64,000 bases of DNA. It comes from Litoribacter populi. GTDB lineage: Bacteria; Bacteroidota; Bacteroidia; Cytophagales; Cyclobacteriaceae. Numbering within the stretch: the stretch's first letter is position 1; every line of letters starts with the position of its first letter. The stretch is taken from the NCBI RefSeq assembly GCF_007483685.1, contig NZ_VMKN01000001.1, positions 2,158,393-2,222,392 of the forward strand, given 5' to 3'. The notes under the pieces are model-generated. The model did not search any database. It was given only the letters and a program-made list of their open reading frames with translations, and had not been told where the DNA came from. The position numbers were made by a program, and so were the translations under genes. This document shows, in pieces, positions 7,098 to 14,699 of this stretch.

Positions 7098-7130
7098 CAA
7101 ATATAAACCATAATTTCGGAAAGAAACAAA
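7098..7130 (-). promoter_or_regulatory. Bacteroidota-type promoter of the tRNA-Ser/Pro cassette
   Basis: On the minus strand a TTTG (7127-7130) stands 21 bases before TATATTTG (7098-7105), matching the Bacteroidota consensus TTTG/TAnnTTTG. Transcription would start about 30 bases before tRNA-Ser. Confidence 0.65.
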
Positions 7131-7220
7131 CTTCTAGGGCCATTAAATGGGAAGTTTTTTGCCTTTTTCGACAATAAATTTTTAACCTCCTGAGATACAA
7201 TAATAAAAATAAAAGGGGGC

Positions 7221-7285
7221 GGATGGTGGATGACCGATGACGGTTGGTAGATCACGGATGACCGATGACCGGTGACGGATGAAGG
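7221..7285. repeat. Degenerate GATGACCGATGACGG repeat tract
   Basis: Imperfect units such as GGATGACCGATGACGG and GGATGACCGATGACCGG occur in a row. It is the same family as the tracts at 5150-5186 and 14549-14635. Confidence 0.65.
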
Positions 7286-7333
7286 TTTAATCAAAACAAA
7301 TCTAAAAGGAAGGGCTTTATATTAAAAAAGATT

Positions 7334-8065
7334 ATGAAAAATTTCCTCACTTTATTTTTTCTCACCTTTCTAACCACTCCATTGTTTGCTCAATGGTCGA
7401 TTGATGTAGAGCCCGGAATAGCCATCCAAGGATATAATGAAATACGGATTCCTGATGAGGGTGGAACCTTGTTTGATTTTAATCAGGATTTCAACCTGCA
7501 GGGACCAGTGATCCCTATAAGACTTCGCCTCGGTTTTACCTTCGGGGAAAGGAATCACATTTTTGCCTTATACGCACCTTTGGGATTGCGGTATGATGGA
7601 GCCGCCCCTCGAACCATTGACTTTGAAAACAGCACTTTTCCACAAGGCAATAATATTGATGGCTATTACCAGTTCAACAGTTATAGGCTCACCTACAGAA
7701 GAGATCTGGTACGAAACGATCGTTGGATAGTAGGGGTAGGGTTTACCGGGAAAATCCGGGATGCTGTAGTGAGACTCCGTGACGAGAGTTCCTATGATTT
7801 CAACGATGACGTCGGCTTTGTTCCCCTGATTCATTTATACACCGAATACAAGCTTCCCAAGTGGAGTCTTTATCTAGAAGGGGATGGGCTCGCTGCACCC
7901 CAAGGAAGGGCCTTTGACTTCCTCGTTGGGGGCAAGGGCAAAATCGCGCCAAATCTTGATCTGAAAGCGGGTTATAGAGTCTTGGAAGGTGGGGCCTCCA
8001 ATGATACGGTTTACAATTTCACAATTGTGAATTTCGGCGTAGTGGGGTTGATTTATACTTTGTAA
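7334..8065 (+). CDS. Hypothetical outer-membrane or periplasmic protein
   Basis: A 243-residue protein with a signal peptide ending PLFAQ at about residue 19. The mature chain alternates aromatic and small residues in barrel-like strands (IPIRLRLGFTFGERNHIFALY, YQFNSYRLTYRRDLV, IAPNLDLKAGYRVLEGG) and ends VNFGVVGLIYTL. This is the look of a 10- to 12-stranded outer-membrane barrel. No specific family is recognised. It stands alone, convergent with the tRNA-Arg terminator. Confidence 0.7.
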   Translation: MKNFLTLFFLTFLTTPLFAQWSIDVEPGIAIQGYNEIRIPDEGGTLFDFNQDFNLQGPVIPIRLRLGFTFGERNHIFALYAPLGLRYDGAAPRTIDFENSTFPQGNNIDGYYQFNSYRLTYRRDLVRNDRWIVGVGFTGKIRDAVVRLRDESSYDFNDDVGFVPLIHLYTEYKLPKWSLYLEGDGLAAPQGRAFDFLVGGKGKIAPNLDLKAGYRVLEGGASNDTVYNFTIVNFGVVGLIYTL

Positions 8066-8071
8066 TGAGAA

Positions 8072-8099
8072 AAAAGAAAAGCCTTCCAGATGGAAGGCT
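8072..8099 (-). terminator. Terminator of the tRNA-Arg transcript
   Basis: A perfect minus-strand stem AGCCTTCC/GGAAGGCT with loop ATCT is followed by TTTTCTTTTTT. It sits 4 bases beyond tRNA-Arg and may also serve the convergent barrel gene. Confidence 0.85.
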
Positions 8100-8103
8100 A
8101 GTG

Positions 8104-8177
8104 TGATCCTGTCAGGACTCGAACCTGAAACCTACTGCTTAGAAGGCAGTTGCTCTATCCAGTTGAGCTACAAGACC
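8104..8177 (-). tRNA. tRNA-Arg(TCT)
   Basis: A cloverleaf with acceptor GGTCTTG/CAGGATC (two G-U pairs), D-arm TAGCTCAACTGGATAGAGCA, anticodon arm ACTGC-CTTCTAA-GCAGT with anticodon TCT, T-arm TCAGGTTCGAGTCCTGA and discriminator A. It is preceded in the same direction by a damaged copy carrying a hairpin in place of the anticodon arm. Confidence 0.95.
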
Positions 8178-8190
8178 ATTTATTTAAAAT

Positions 8191-8258
8191 TTGATTCGAA
8201 TCTGAAACCTTCCCGACCTGAAAGGACGGGATGCTCTATCCAGTTGAGCTAGAAGACC
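8191..8258 (-). pseudogene. tRNA-Arg-like copy with its anticodon arm replaced by a hairpin
   Basis: The 5' half (GGTCTTC then TAGCTCAACTGGATAGAGCA) matches tRNA-Arg(TCT) with one change. The variable loop and start of the T-arm also match, after which homology stops and the 3' acceptor strand is missing. Exactly where the 17-nt anticodon arm should be there are 21 bases (8211-8231), reading TCCCG, eleven bases, CGGGA in gene orientation. They fold as 5 bp, a T-T mismatch, CCT/AGG and a TTC triloop. The outer palindrome is shared with the tRNA-Pro-like gene although the tRNA bodies differ. It lies between a possible promoter and the intact tRNA-Arg, so it may be transcribed as part of that RNA. 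Confidence 0.8.
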
Positions 8259-8274
8259 ATCATCTTTTCGGATG

Positions 8275-8305
8275 CAAATATGGTGCAATTATGGTTTTTT
8301 GGCAA
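8275..8305 (-). promoter_or_regulatory. Possible promoter of the tRNA-Arg transcript
   Basis: On the minus strand TTG (8303-8305) is 20 bases before CATATTTG (8275-8282), one base off the TAnnTTTG consensus. Transcription would begin just before the tRNA-Arg-like copy and continue into tRNA-Arg. Confidence 0.4.
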
Positions 8306-8452
8306 GTTACGATGGTGGTTTTTGGTGAAAAATATTTTAAGGGGCTCATTTTGAGTGGATTTATTTATTGGTTTTTTATCAACCAAACTTTTCTCCCATC
8401 AATGGATTACATATAGAATGGGAATGCTTCATAAAAATGCTTAATTTAAAAC

Positions 8453-10345
8453 ATGGTTATAATAGTTTTTGGAGTGTCGGGCTGTGGAAAATCGACAATA
8501 GGTCAGTTGCTGGCCGACCAGTTGAACATGCCCTTTCATGATGCTGACTTTTATCATCCACCTGCAAATGTCGCCAAAATGTCTAACGGCGAACCTCTTT
8601 CGGACCATGATAGAATTCCATGGCTCGAAATTTTAACTTCGAATATCCGAGATTGGGATAAAGATGGTGGGGCGGTACTTGCCTGTTCGGCACTTAAAGA
8701 GAATTACAGAGCCATGCTTTCCTCTTCTGGAAATGTCAGTTGGGTATATCTCGCTGGTAGTTACAAAACCATCAGGGAAAGATTGATAAAGCGAAGGAAA
8801 CATTTTATGAATCCCCGGTTGCTGGATTCCCAATTTGAAATTCTCGAGGAGCCTGATTACGGAATACGGATAGATATTGATTCTTCACCACATTTAATTG
8901 TAAAGGAAATCATGGACAGACTACATCAAGAAAAAGTACAGTTTGGAATAATAGGTATGGGCGTGATGGGTAAGAATCTCGCCTTAAATTTAGCCGAAAA
9001 AGGGGAAACGGTAAGCATATATAACCGGCATGTGGCTGGAAGTGAAGAAGGGGTTGCCCAAGCTGTGTCTGATCAACATTCCGAATTGCCTCTGCAGCCA
9101 TTTGATGATTTGGAAAAATTTGTCCAAGGCCTTGAGTCCCCCCGGGTAATCATGCTGATGATACCTGCAGGAAAGGCCGTAGATATGCAGATTGAGCAAC
9201 TTGAGCCTTTGCTTTCCAAAGGGGATGTGATCGTGGATGGGGGTAATTCTTTTTTCAAGGACAGTGAAAGGAGGGCAATGGAATTGAAAGAAAAAGGGCT
9301 TCACTTTCTTCCCATGGGAATATCTGGTGGGGAAGAAGGGGCCAGGAAAGGCCCGAGTCTTATGCCTGGTGGTACCGCTGAAGGGTACAACCACCTCAAA
9401 ACCTACCTGGAAAAAATTGCCGCCTTGGACAAAAAAGGCAAGGCCTGTATTACACACGTGGGTACAGGTGGAGCCGGTCACTTCGTGAAAATGGTGCACA
9501 ACAGCATTGAGTACGCGGAAATGCAGCTGCTTGCAGAAATCTATAGCCTCATGCATCAGGGGTGGGGCTTTGGGCCGGAGAGAATTGCTGATATATTGGA
9601 AGATTGGGCCGGCTATGGATTGAACAGCTATTTACTGGAAATAACAGTTTGCATTTTGAGAAAGAAAGACGGGGAGGAGTTTCTGTTGGATAAAATATTG
9701 GACCAGGCGGAACAGAAAGGCACTGGCGGATGGTCAGTAAATGTGGCGCTTGAATATGGGGTGCCCTATGGACCACTGGCAGAGGCCGTAATGGCTAGAA
9801 ATATCAGTGCAAGGAAGCCTCAAAGAGAGAAGCTGGCCAAGAAAATAGCTTTCAAACCTGACCCAGGGTTTGTTTTTGATGAAAAACCTGAAATCCTTAG
9901 AAATGCCTTTGCTATGGTAAGCTTGATAAACCATACGGTAGGGTTTGATTTAATCAAGACAGTTTCGGATGAACACGATTGGGGAATTGACCTGAGTGAG
10001 ACCGCCAGAATCTGGACTAATGGCTGTATAATCCGGTCTGCCCTGATGGAAGATCTTGTCGATGTTTTCAAGGAAAATTCAAGCTTACTGGAGGCCAAGC
10101 AGTCCTTGGAACTTTTTGGGAAAAGTCAACATGATTTGGCATTTGTGGTAACCCAAGCAATTGAAAGCGGACATGCCATTCCGGTGATTTCCTCAGCCCT
10201 GAATTACTATTTGAGTTCCATTACAGCATCCTCTTCTGCCAACCTTATTCAGGCCCAACGGGATTTCTTCGGTGCCCACACCTATCAGAGGACGGATAAG
10301 GAGAGAGGAACCTATTTCCACACAGATTGGCAGGCAAATGATTGA
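8453..10345 (+). CDS. Gluconokinase / 6-phosphogluconate dehydrogenase fusion
   Basis: A 630-residue protein made of two enzymes that act in sequence. Residues 1-160 are a GntK-type gluconokinase with Walker A GVSGCGKST (7-15), substrate-side motif DADFYHPPANVAKM and CSALKENYR. Residues about 163-630 are a full-length decarboxylating 6-phosphogluconate dehydrogenase with Rossmann motif GIIGMGVMG (165-173), the NADP-region YNRH, the substrate motif ISGGEEGARKGPSLMPGG and catalytic GAGHFVKMVHNSIEY. It would convert gluconate plus ATP to 6-phosphogluconate and then to ribulose 5-phosphate, CO2 and NADPH. The join is short and in one continuous frame, so this is a real fusion and not a frameshift. 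The permease gene overlaps its stop codon by 8 bases. Confidence 0.93.
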   Translation: MVIIVFGVSGCGKSTIGQLLADQLNMPFHDADFYHPPANVAKMSNGEPLSDHDRIPWLEILTSNIRDWDKDGGAVLACSALKENYRAMLSSSGNVSWVYLAGSYKTIRERLIKRRKHFMNPRLLDSQFEILEEPDYGIRIDIDSSPHLIVKEIMDRLHQEKVQFGIIGMGVMGKNLALNLAEKGETVSIYNRHVAGSEEGVAQAVSDQHSELPLQPFDDLEKFVQGLESPRVIMLMIPAGKAVDMQIEQLEPLLSKGDVIVDGGNSFFKDSERRAMELKEKGLHFLPMGISGGEEGARKGPSLMPGGTAEGYNHLKTYLEKIAALDKKGKACITHVGTGGAGHFVKMVHNSIEYAEMQLLAEIYSLMHQGWGFGPERIADILEDWAGYGLNSYLLEITVCILRKKDGEEFLLDKILDQAEQKGTGGWSVNVALEYGVPYGPLAEAVMARNISARKPQREKLAKKIAFKPDPGFVFDEKPEILRNAFAMVSLINHTVGFDLIKTVSDEHDWGIDLSETARIWTNGCIIRSALMEDLVDVFKENSSLLEAKQSLELFGKSQHDLAFVVTQAIESGHAIPVISSALNYYLSSITASSSANLIQAQRDFFGAHTYQRTDKERGTYFHTDWQAND

Positions 10346-11684
10346 TATTGGGCTCCTGGCGGCTGTACTCACGGGAGTTGCCGTATTGATTTTTTTGATC
10401 CTTTATTTTAAGATTCAGCCCTTTTTGGCTTTATTGATTGCCAGCATAGGTGTTGGTCTTATGGCTGGGATGGCTCCTATGGCGGTTTTGGCCAGGGTTC
10501 AGGAAGGAATGGCCGGAACTCTTGGCTTTATTGCTATAGTAGTGGGTTTAGGTGCCATGCTGGGGGCTATTTTGGAAAATTCCGGAGGCATACAGACTTT
10601 GGCCGCTTCCATATTGAAAGGGGGAGGGGAGAACAAAGTATCCTTAAAACTGATGTTTACCGGGTTTTTGGTAAGTATCCCCGTGTTTTTCGACGTGGGG
10701 GTAGTGCTGTTGATGCCAGTAGTCTATGCACTTCAGCGAAAAACTGGCCATTCCCTGTTGAAATATGGCATTCCGCTCTTGGCAGGGCTTGCTATTACCC
10801 ATGCTTTTGTGCCTCCTACTCCTGGTCCTGTGGCAGTGGCCAACATTCTGGGCGCAGATATGGGCTGGGTGATCGTATTAGGCCTATTTGCTGGGCTTCC
10901 CGCTGCCTTTTTCGCCGGACCTGTTTTTGGAAACTTTATTGCCGAAAAAATTAAAATCACCGCACCGGAGGAAATCGCCCATTCAAGGGAGCAAAACAAT
11001 TTACCTTCAGTCGGTTTGATAGTTTTATTACTAGCGGTCCCCCTGATTCTTATTTTTATGAGCACGTTGGCTCAGATGGCTCCCCAAAATTTTCAGCAAT
11101 CCAATCCAGATCTTATTACGCTTTTAAGTTTTATAGGACATCCATTTTCTGCCCTTATCATAGCTAATTTACTGGTTTGGTATGTTTTGGGTACCAGACG
11201 GGGGGCTTCACGCAAGGAATTATTAAACATAAGCAACCGTTCATTGCAACCAGTGGGCTTGATAATCTTGGTTACCGGAGCAGGTGGGGCTTTCAAGGAA
11301 ATCCTGACCGAAACGGAGGCAGGACTGATGATCGCCGACTTTCTTATGGCCAAAGGAATGAGTGCCATTTTCTTCGCTTACCTTGCTGCAGTTGCCATAC
11401 GTCTGCTGCAAGGCTCCAGTACTGTGGCGATGATTACCAGTGCAGGTATGAGTGCTGCAGTGCTTGCAGGAACGGAATTAAGTCCAGTTCAACTTGCCGC
11501 TACCGTGATAGCTATTGCAGCGGGAGCATCCATCTACTCCCATGTCAATGATAGCGGTTTCTGGTTGGTTAGTAAGTACTTCGGGATGACAGAAAAACAA
11601 ACTTTAAAGTCTTGGAGTATTATGACGACAATTGTTTCCTTAGTCGGCTTTGCTGTAAGCCTATTGGCTTGGAGTTTTGGTTAA
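10338..11684 (+). CDS. gntP: Gluconate permease, GntP family
   Basis: A membrane protein of 448 residues from the ATG at 10338, with about 12 to 14 hydrophobic segments. GntP-family hallmarks include ITHAFVPPTPGPVAVANILGAD, GGAFKEIL and the C-terminal HVNDSGFWLVSKYFGM. The open frame extends upstream to 10272, but that segment is charged and lies inside the preceding gene, so 10338 is the better start. The 8-base overlap with the kinase/dehydrogenase gene implies coupled translation. Together they form a gluconate uptake and oxidation unit. Confidence 0.93.
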   Translation: MIDIGLLAAVLTGVAVLIFLILYFKIQPFLALLIASIGVGLMAGMAPMAVLARVQEGMAGTLGFIAIVVGLGAMLGAILENSGGIQTLAASILKGGGENKVSLKLMFTGFLVSIPVFFDVGVVLLMPVVYALQRKTGHSLLKYGIPLLAGLAITHAFVPPTPGPVAVANILGADMGWVIVLGLFAGLPAAFFAGPVFGNFIAEKIKITAPEEIAHSREQNNLPSVGLIVLLLAVPLILIFMSTLAQMAPQNFQQSNPDLITLLSFIGHPFSALIIANLLVWYVLGTRRGASRKELLNISNRSLQPVGLIILVTGAGGAFKEILTETEAGLMIADFLMAKGMSAIFFAYLAAVAIRLLQGSSTVAMITSAGMSAAVLAGTELSPVQLAATVIAIAAGASIYSHVNDSGFWLVSKYFGMTEKQTLKSWSIMTTIVSLVGFAVSLLAWSFG

Positions 11685-11756
11685 CAAATTTTCACCTGCA
11701 AAATTTTGCATATACTATTAAATAAGTTTACTTTGAAATCAATTAAACCTAAAATT

Positions 11757-12194
11757 ATGAAAACTGTATTGACAAAGATTACTTTCTTGTTTGTTTTTCT
11801 GATTACTCAAAATGTCTTTGCCCAGTCTGCAGATGATATTAAAGGCGTATGGTACAACACCGAGAAAGATGCCAAAGTGGAAATATTTAAAGAAGGGGAT
11901 AAATATTTTGGAAAGATAGTATGGCTAAAAGAGCCGGAGGAAAACGGCCAGCCGAAAGTAGATAAAAACAATTCAGACAAATCAAAAAGAGACAGACCTA
12001 TCATGGGCATGAGACTACTTCGCGATTTTGAATTTGACGGGAAGGCTTGGGAAGACGGTACCATTTATGACCCTAAAGAAGGGAAAACTTATTCCTGCAT
12101 CATCAAGATGAAAAATCCTAACACTCTTGAAGTAAGAGGTTATGTAGGAATATCACTAATCGGTAGAACAGTTGAATGGACTAGAGCTGAATAG
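11757..12194 (+). CDS. DUF2147-family secreted protein
   Basis: 145 residues from the ATG at 11757, which begins a signal peptide (MKTVLTKITFLFVFLITQNV, cut after FAQ). The mature domain has the DUF2147 pattern: GVWYNTEKDAKVEIFKEGDKYFGKIVWLKEP, GMRLLRDFEFDGKAWEDGTIYDPKEGKTY and a C-terminal VGISLIGRTVEWTR. DUF2147 proteins are small lipocalin-like exported proteins of unsettled function. An upstream in-frame ATG (11706) would put 17 polar residues before the signal peptide, so it is not preferred. Confidence 0.88.
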   Translation: MKTVLTKITFLFVFLITQNVFAQSADDIKGVWYNTEKDAKVEIFKEGDKYFGKIVWLKEPEENGQPKVDKNNSDKSKRDRPIMGMRLLRDFEFDGKAWEDGTIYDPKEGKTYSCIIKMKNPNTLEVRGYVGISLIGRTVEWTRAE

Positions 12195-12221
12195 TCTTCT
12201 GCATAAGCTTAAATAAAGAAA

Positions 12222-12247
12222 GGCATCCAAATTTGGATGCCTTTTTT
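12222..12247. terminator. Bidirectional terminator
   Basis: A perfect stem GGCATCC/GGATGCC with loop AAATTT is followed by TTTTTT on the plus strand. An A-rich stretch precedes it, so it can also end the convergent lipoprotein transcript. Confidence 0.85.
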
Positions 12248-12248
12248 G

Positions 12249-12866
12249 CTATCTGGTTGTAACATTGCTACCGTATTGCCTGGCCACACTCATCATGTGA
12301 TCCCATGCAGTCATCAGGTTTTCCTCTTGTGCCCGACTTTGACTGATTACTCTGCCGGATTTGGGAAACTCGCTATCCTTGTGGTTAATGTAGAAGGCTT
12401 TTAAGTGTAGTTGATTATCATGATACAAATGTGTAATCCTATAAGAAACACTGTCGTTTAAAGCTATCCAAGGATTGTTTGCAGTTCTGTTCTGTGAGGA
12501 TCCGATAAGTTTTGCGTCCACTTTATCGCTTTTCCTTTCCATGGAGGCGGCCTGAACGTCAGTATCCCCATTTTCATCATCCTCTTCCTCGTCGACTACA
12601 GCTACCTGACGGCTTTCTTGGCCCGATTCATTTAAGTTTTCCTGGAATTTTGTGGCATCAAATCCTGTATTTTCATCTAACCGGACAGATATGATGCTGT
12701 TTTCATCCGCTTCTTTGAAAAATCTGCCTTCATATTGCTCCACCACCACTTCCTCTTTACCGGATATGGAAGTTTTATAGGCATGATCACTTGTGCATGA
12801 TACGCCCGCGATAAGCAAAGAACAGGTAAGTATACCCAGTGTTTTCGTGTTCAGTTTCATGGTCAT
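12249..12866 (-). CDS. Hypothetical lipoprotein
   Basis: A 205-residue protein with a lipoprotein signal (MKLNTKTLGILTCSLLIAGV then SCTS, Cys about residue 25). An acidic, low-complexity middle (VVDEEEDDENGDTDV) lies between two small folded parts. The C-terminal part contains SVSYRITHLYHDNQLHLKAF. ATGs at 12866 and 12860 are both possible starts. No family is recognised, and it is not obviously in an operon with GH3. Confidence 0.7.
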   Translation of the reverse strand: MTMKLNTKTLGILTCSLLIAGVSCTSDHAYKTSISGKEEVVVEQYEGRFFKEADENSIISVRLDENTGFDATKFQENLNESGQESRQVAVVDEEEDDENGDTDVQAASMERKSDKVDAKLIGSSQNRTANNPWIALNDSVSYRITHLYHDNQLHLKAFYINHKDSEFPKSGRVISQSRAQEENLMTAWDHMMSVARQYGSNVTTR

Positions 12867-12897
12867 TAATGGTTAGTTTATGATTAAAAAAACAGGC

Positions 12898-14451
12898 CTA
12901 AACTTCATTTGTTGGGCTCAGTGGCGGGTTTTTCTCTTTTACGAAATTTTCCCATTCCTCAAAAGCCTCCTCCTTCATCACCTTGGCAAATTTGACCTGT
13001 CCGCCTTTTTTCTTCTTGAACTCGTTGAAGTCATTAAAAAGGTCTACGGGGATGATCTTGGTTTCCACGCCTTTAAGTGATTTGCTTCTGGCAACTTTGT
13101 AATTCTTATTGTTTTCCTGAAGGATTTTGTCCAGCTCTTCGGCCAAAGCCGTTTCATCGGTTCCATCCCCATCTACGCCAAAGTACCAGCGGTGGATATA
13201 CTCACCATCCTTCTTGACTGCAGCCACTGTAAACTCTGGAATGGCTATAGAAAACTGTTCCTGAATTTGCTCTATGGCCATGTCCATCTGATGTACGCTC
13301 AACTGGGAGCCTACCACGTTTAGGAAAAACTTAGTCCTGCCGGTGATGATAATCTCACATTTTTCCTTGTCGGTAAACTGGATCGTGTCACCAATCATAT
13401 ATCTCCAAGCTCCTGCAACGGTAGAGATAACCAAAATATAATCCTCGCCTTCTTCTACCTGGTCTATGGTCAGCGCTGGGGCATCGGGATGTATTCCACC
13501 AGACTCTGTCATGTTCTCAGGCTTAAAGGGTACAAATTCAAAGAAAACCCCATTATCCACCACCAAGGTCATGGAAGAGGTATCAGGTCTACTTTGAAAT
13601 GCCAAGAAACCCTCTGAAGCTAAATAGGTGTCTATATAAATCAAGGGATGGGCAAGCAATTTCTCAAAACTCTTTTTGTGTGGCTCAAAAGCTACGCCTC
13701 CGGGGGTGTAAACTGCCAAGTTGGGCCAGATGTCATGGATATTTTCAACCTTATGGTATTCGATGACCTTTTTCATCATCAGCTCAATCCAGGACGGAAT
13801 GCCGCTTATGCTTCCTATATCCCATTCCTTGGCCTTTTTTGCTATAGCTTCCACTCTTTCGTCCCAGTCCTCAATCGAGGAGATTTCTTCGCCGGGCTTG
13901 TAAAAGTTCTTAAACCAAAAAGGAATTCTGCTGGCACTGATTCCACTAATTTCCCCTTCGAGAAATCCATTTTCTTCTTTTAAGTCTGTGGAACTTCCAA
14001 GCATCATGATTTGCTTTTCGAAGAAATCTCCTGGCAAATCATATTTGGAGAGGGTCATTATCTGTTTTAAACCGGTTTTCCTGATAGCATCAAGCATATC
14101 GTCGGTCACCGGAATGTATTTGCTGGCACTGGTTGTGCCGCTACTGACGGCGAAATATTCGTTGAGGCCTGGCCAAGTGATGTCCTCGTGTCGATCCCGA
14201 AGTTTGCACCACCACTTATTATACATATCGTCATAATCGTGATAGGGAACCTTTTTAGCAAAAGTCTTTTCAATATTCTCGTCATCGTCGAGAATTTGTT
14301 GAAAACCATAGTACAACCCAAAAGAGGTATCTTTCGCTTTATCAAGCAGGGATTCCAGTACCTCTAATTGAGCTTCTCTTGGGCTTTGGTCAGAGTTTAG
14401 CTTCTCACCAAATTCAATTGCCTTCTTAATAATTTCTCCAATAACTGTCAT
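12898..14451 (-). CDS. GH3 auxin-responsive-promoter-family protein
   Basis: A 517-residue protein of the GH3 superfamily, a branch of the acyl-adenylate-forming enzymes. Visible motifs are the ATP-binding FAVSSGTTSASKYIPVTDD (about 110), YLASEGFLAFQ, and YILVISTVAGAWRYMIGDTI with FTGRTKFFLNVVGSQLS-like hinge residues (IIITGRTKFFLNVVGSQLS). Plant members join amino acids to hormones; the substrates of bacterial members are unknown, so only an acyl-adenylating amide synthetase-like activity is inferred. A good TTG/TACTTTTG promoter lies upstream. Confidence 0.9.
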   Translation of the reverse strand: MTVIGEIIKKAIEFGEKLNSDQSPREAQLEVLESLLDKAKDTSFGLYYGFQQILDDDENIEKTFAKKVPYHDYDDMYNKWWCKLRDRHEDITWPGLNEYFAVSSGTTSASKYIPVTDDMLDAIRKTGLKQIMTLSKYDLPGDFFEKQIMMLGSSTDLKEENGFLEGEISGISASRIPFWFKNFYKPGEEISSIEDWDERVEAIAKKAKEWDIGSISGIPSWIELMMKKVIEYHKVENIHDIWPNLAVYTPGGVAFEPHKKSFEKLLAHPLIYIDTYLASEGFLAFQSRPDTSSMTLVVDNGVFFEFVPFKPENMTESGGIHPDAPALTIDQVEEGEDYILVISTVAGAWRYMIGDTIQFTDKEKCEIIITGRTKFFLNVVGSQLSVHQMDMAIEQIQEQFSIAIPEFTVAAVKKDGEYIHRWYFGVDGDGTDETALAEELDKILQENNKNYKVARSKSLKGVETKIIPVDLFNDFNEFKKKKGGQVKFAKVMKEEAFEEWENFVKEKNPPLSPTNEV

Positions 14452-14474
14452 TTATTGTAATTGTGGTAGGTGGT

Positions 14475-14503
14475 CAAAAGTAATGTCACTAGTATATATG
14501 CAA
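14475..14503 (-). promoter_or_regulatory. Bacteroidota-type promoter of the GH3 gene
   Basis: On the minus strand TTG (14501-14503) is 18 bases before TACTTTTG (14475-14482), a full match to TAnnTTTG. The expected leader is under 20 bases. Confidence 0.55.
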
Positions 14504-14548
14504 CTATTAGACCATTCAAAGGTTCCCAGTTTTCAAAAAATGTATGAA

Positions 14549-14635
14549 AGACGGGAGACGGAAGACCGGAGACTGAAGACGGATGTCGGATGTCGGATGA
14601 CGGGAGACTGAAGATCGGAGAGGGGATACGGGGGA
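14549..14635. repeat. Degenerate GGAGACGGAAGACC / GGATGTCGG tract
   Basis: An 87-base run of imperfect units (ACGGGAGACGGAAGACCGG, ACTGAAGACGGATGTCGG, ATGTCGGATGACGGGAGAC). It is the longest member of the family also seen at 5150, 7221 and 23391. Confidence 0.7.
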
Positions 14636-14651
14636 TCTAAACCTTTAAACA

Positions 14652-14690
14652 GTCCCGAAGTGCAGAAAGCAAAGCTCTGCATTTCGGGAC
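14652..14690. repeat. 15-9-15 inverted repeat, copy 2
   Basis: Arms GTCCCGAAGTGCAGA and TCTGCATTTCGGGAC pair over 15 bases with one mismatch around a 9-base loop (AAGCAAAGC). The sequence CTAAACCTTTAAAC is repeated directly on either side (about 14637 and 14692). It lies just beyond the SMC stop codon, lacks a T-run, and matches the geometry of the hairpin at 6458-6496. Confidence 0.8.
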
Positions 14691-14699
14691 GCTAAACCT

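Noticed and set aside
14652-14690. A Rho-independent terminator for smc
   Set aside because: The stem is strong but there is no T-run after it on the minus strand, and the 15-9-15 form fits the repeat at 6458 better.
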